Source: an uncultured bacterium (lineage in GTDB: Bacteria > Bacillota > Clostridia > Lachnospirales > Lachnospiraceae). From it: a stretch of 6,591 nucleotides of DNA. Numbering within the stretch: position 1 is the first letter of the stretch; each line of letters starts with the position of its first letter. This document shows, piece by piece, positions 4,105 through 6,591 of this stretch. The stretch lies in assembly GCA_905214365.1 (NCBI GenBank), contig CAJMMH010000160.1, forward strand, positions 1 to 6,591. The letters are read 5' to 3'. The translations under genes were made by a program, and so were the position numbers. The notes below the pieces were generated by a model. The model did no database searches and was not told where the DNA came from. It saw only the letters and a list, made by a program, of their open reading frames with translations.

Positions 4105-6519
4105 TCATTTGTCTGACAGGCCATTCCAGAAACCGGCTAACTGCGCCTTTGCCGCCGATAGCCGGATCTGCCTGCGGTCTTCCCACTCAATCGGGAACTG
4201 TTCCCTGCATTCCCTGCGCAGAAACCTCTCATCGAGCAGCAGAATGATGCCGTAATCCTCAAATGTGCGGATCAGACGGCCTGCCGCCTGGAGTACCCGG
4301 TTCATGCCCGGATACAGATACGCGAACAGATAGCCATCCTTTCCCTGCTCTGCATAAAACTGCTGAAGGATTTCCTGTCTCGGACAGACCTGCGCTAAGC
4401 CAAGCCCTGCGATAATCACGCCGATCAGCGACTCCTTCTGCAGATCAATTCCTTCAGAAAAGATCCCGCCGATTACACCGAATCCGGCAACCGGCGTATC
4501 GTTTTTCCGGAACGCGTCTACGTATGCTTCCCGCTTCTGTTCCGACATGCCGGCTTCCTGAACCAGAACCGTATACTCCGGTGGAAGCTCGGTTCTTGCA
4601 AGCACTTCCTCCATGCACCGGTAAGACGGGAAAAAGATCAGATAATTTCCTTTTCTGCTCTCTAATGCAATCCGGATGTACGCCGCGTAGCGTCCGTACT
4701 CTTCCTCCGTCCGGCGCGCATAGCGCATCGTCACATCCGCTCCAATGCCGATCATACGGCGGCTGCAGTCAAACGGCGACCGGACATATACCGCATTCAC
4801 CTCATCGCCCCAGAGCAATTCCTTATAATATTGAATCGGAAGAAAGGTTGCGGAAAAAAAGATAGATGATACGCCCGCCGCGCAGCATGCCCGGATCTGT
4901 GCCGCCGGATTGACGCAGAGCTCATGGATCCAGAAGGTTTTGTCCTCCGCATGCTCCAGGTACACCCGGTAATTTTCATCCAGCTGCTCATAAACGTTCA
5001 GGAAGTCGCGAACATGAAAGAAAAACTCGCTGCTTTCCCTGGTTCCGTTCCAGTGCGGATAATGATCCGTGATCTCTGTCAGCTCCTGATACAGCTTCTG
5101 AAGCGCCAGCACAAACGCGCCGGTTCCCTCCGCCTGCGGCAGAAGACTCCAGGTATCACATTCCCGTTTCAGCGCAAGCAGCTGCCTGGCGCATGCTCCG
5201 ATCTGCTTTTTCACAGAAGGAAGCTCCGCGTATTCCTGTTTTGCCGCAAGGAACTCTTCCTGGCACAATCCGGCGCTGTACATGTCCCGCGCACGTTCCA
5301 CCAGGTTGTGTGCCTCATCTATCAGAAACAGATATCCTCCTCCCGGCTCTCCATCCCCGAAAAAACGCTGCAGCTTTACGTTTGGATCAAACAGGTAGTT
5401 ATAATCACAGATAATCGTATCCACCCAGTACGTAACATCCAGACAAAATTCGAACGGACAGATCCGGTACTTCCTGGCATATTCGAGCAAAAGCTCCCTG
5501 CTGATCTCCTCATGTTCCGTAATCAGCCGGTACACGGCCTCATTGACCCGGTCAAAATGTCCGTCCGCATACGGGCAGGCAGCCGGGTTGCAGTCCATTT
5601 CTTCCTGCAGACAAAGCTTTTCCTTCGCAGTAATCGTGACAAACGAAAGACGCGCGCCGTTCTGCCGCAGAATGGATAACCCTTCCTGGGCTACTGACCG
5701 GGTAATTGTTTTTGCCGTCAGATAAAAGATCTTGTCAGCACGCCCCTGCCCCATCGTTACCGCGGCAGGGAACAGCACTGACAGCGTCTTTCCAATTCCG
5801 GTCGGTGCCTGGATGAACAGCGTTTCCTCCTTTTCCATCGCGCGGTACGAGGCTACAACAAGGCTGCGCTGCCCTTCCCGGTACGGAAACGGAAACTGCA
5901 GCCCCTGCAGAGACGCGTCCCGGATCAGCCGGTGCTGATGCAAAAACTGTGCCCAGCGGGAAAACTCGCGGATGTATCCCTGAAATTCATCCTCCAGCTC
6001 CGCAAAAGAATATACGGTTCTAAACCGCCGGATCTGGCCGAGCGCCTCTTCCAATCCGCTGATCTGCTGCCGCTCTTCTAATTCCGCTCTGCAGTACGTC
6101 ATCTGTACTGTTACCGAGGGAAGCTGCCTCTGAACCGCGTACATATACGCATAACAGACTGCCTGTGCCTGATGCACCGGAACGGGCGCTTCCATTTTCA
6201 GCAGGTCAAATGACATCATCTTGATTTCATCGATCGTAACCGTTTCCTTTTCTCCGCTTCCTGCTGTAAGAATCCCGTCCGCGCGTCCTTCCAGCGCCAG
6301 TTCCAGATCGCCGATGGATACCGTATGCTTCAGCGATACCTCCGCCTGATAGCCGCTTCCCATCATCCGCTGGATCTTCCGGTGAAGGCGGCTTCCTGCC
6401 TGCATCGCGTCCTTCTGTGCTTTTGCGTTCTGCCGATTGTCAATGCTGCCGCTGCGCAGCACAAACTCAACCAGGCTGCGCACAGACAAACGGATCTGGT
6501 TTTCTTTGATCTGATACAT
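4105..6519 (-). CDS. PD-(D/E)XK nuclease and XPD/Rad3/DinG-type Fe-S helicase fusion
   Basis: Product of 804 residues, complete. The N-terminal part (about 1-200) has a Cas4/RecB-like nuclease signature: GSRLH (His46), EGRAD (Asp81), IDEIK (Asp97, Glu98, Lys100) and QAVCY (Gln119, Tyr123). The helicase follows: FPYREGQ Q-like motif (211-217), Walker A APTGIGKT (238-245), four Cys placed for a 4Fe-4S cluster (C303, C310, C315, C354 in ICPFEF), DEAH box (401-404), SATF (556-559), FSEGIDL (687-693) and motif VI QAAGRLIR (744-751). This predicts a 5'-3' superfamily 2 DNA helicase with attached nuclease activity, acting in repair or on unusual DNA structures in the cytoplasm. The ATG at 6519 has AAAGGA about 8 nt upstream. 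It is probably transcribed separately from the downstream AspA-like genes. All key residues are present; the domain assignment is strong, the pathway is not known. Confidence 0.93.
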   Translation of the reverse strand: MYQIKENQIRLSVRSLVEFVLRSGSIDNRQNAKAQKDAMQAGSRLHRKIQRMMGSGYQAEVSLKHTVSIGDLELALEGRADGILTAGSGEKETVTIDEIKMMSFDLLKMEAPVPVHQAQAVCYAYMYAVQRQLPSVTVQMTYCRAELEERQQISGLEEALGQIRRFRTVYSFAELEDEFQGYIREFSRWAQFLHQHRLIRDASLQGLQFPFPYREGQRSLVVASYRAMEKEETLFIQAPTGIGKTLSVLFPAAVTMGQGRADKIFYLTAKTITRSVAQEGLSILRQNGARLSFVTITAKEKLCLQEEMDCNPAACPYADGHFDRVNEAVYRLITEHEEISRELLLEYARKYRICPFEFCLDVTYWVDTIICDYNYLFDPNVKLQRFFGDGEPGGGYLFLIDEAHNLVERARDMYSAGLCQEEFLAAKQEYAELPSVKKQIGACARQLLALKRECDTWSLLPQAEGTGAFVLALQKLYQELTEITDHYPHWNGTRESSEFFFHVRDFLNVYEQLDENYRVYLEHAEDKTFWIHELCVNPAAQIRACCAAGVSSIFFSATFLPIQYYKELLWGDEVNAVYVRSPFDCSRRMIGIGADVTMRYARRTEEEYGRYAAYIRIALESRKGNYLIFFPSYRCMEEVLARTELPPEYTVLVQEAGMSEQKREAYVDAFRKNDTPVAGFGVIGGIFSEGIDLQKESLIGVIIAGLGLAQVCPRQEILQQFYAEQGKDGYLFAYLYPGMNRVLQAAGRLIRTFEDYGIILLLDERFLRRECREQFPIEWEDRRQIRLSAAKAQLAGFWNGLSDK

Positions 6520-6591
6520 GGCTTTTTTCCTTTCCGTCTTATATGTACTCTCGGAGTCTTTTCTGCACTTGCTTTTACGGCCGATTTTCCG

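Noticed and set aside
3636..4255. Open frames of 203 and 134 codons on the plus strand
   Set aside because: They lie opposite the intact AspA-like deacylase and helicase genes, have low-complexity Pro/Ser/His/Arg-rich products and no recognisable domain or ribosome binding site.
4924..5679. 251-codon open frame on the plus strand
   Set aside because: It lies wholly opposite the helicase's conserved Fe-S and DEAH region; the product shows no family resemblance.
6520..6591. Possible helicase promoter with TATAAG at 6543-6538
   Set aside because: No acceptable -35 at proper spacing, and the start site would fall on the ribosome binding site; the real promoter may lie beyond the window edge.

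Overview
The window looks like chromosomal DNA from a moderately GC-balanced, low-to-mid GC Firmicute. Clostridia, and probably Lachnospiraceae, is my inference from the protein styles, the strong AGGAGG-type ribosome binding sites and the Rad3-type helicase with an N-terminal nuclease domain. No phage, transposon, CRISPR, tRNA or rRNA signal was seen. Every convincing gene lies on the minus strand, so transcription runs from high to low coordinates.

In transcription order: (1) 6519-4105, a complete 804-residue fusion of a Cas4/RecB-like PD-(D/E)XK nuclease domain with an XPD/Rad3/DinG-type iron-sulfur helicase. (2) A short gap (4104-4027) holding a good promoter with an extended -10. (3) Two tandem aspartoacylase/succinylglutamate desuccinylase (AspA/AstE) family paralogs overlapping by 8 nt. 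The first (4026-3079) keeps the zinc and catalytic residues; the second (3086-2145) has lost two zinc ligands and the catalytic Glu and looks like a pseudoenzyme. (4) A gap of 77 bp with a 6-bp hairpin, then a 187-residue sigma-70-like protein (2067-1504) with recognisable regions 1.2, 2.1-2.2 and 3 but no region 4 and a degenerate 2.3-2.4. (5) A 313-bp non-coding stretch (1503-1191). (6) pstC (1190-249) and the start of pstA (256 to beyond the window edge), membrane subunits of the high-affinity phosphate ABC transporter, overlapping by 8 nt.

The 313-bp stretch is the densest part for new biology. Reading toward pstC it holds three 11-bp-spaced TTTTAC-like repeats resembling a Bacillus-type Pho box, then a 64-nt elongated hairpin with two purine-rich internal loops followed by a T-rich tract, then a 7-codon leader ORF with its own ribosome binding site. 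That leader ORF overlaps a second hairpin placed just before the pstC ribosome binding site. No pstS is adjacent to pstC. I infer that phosphate uptake here is controlled by a structured leader, possibly also serving as terminator for the upstream genes.

The two AspA-like genes and the sigma-like gene probably form one transcription unit driven by the promoter at 4074-4101. What joins them functionally is unknown; an enzyme/pseudoenzyme pair linked to a truncated sigma-like protein is the most unusual gene grouping in the window.
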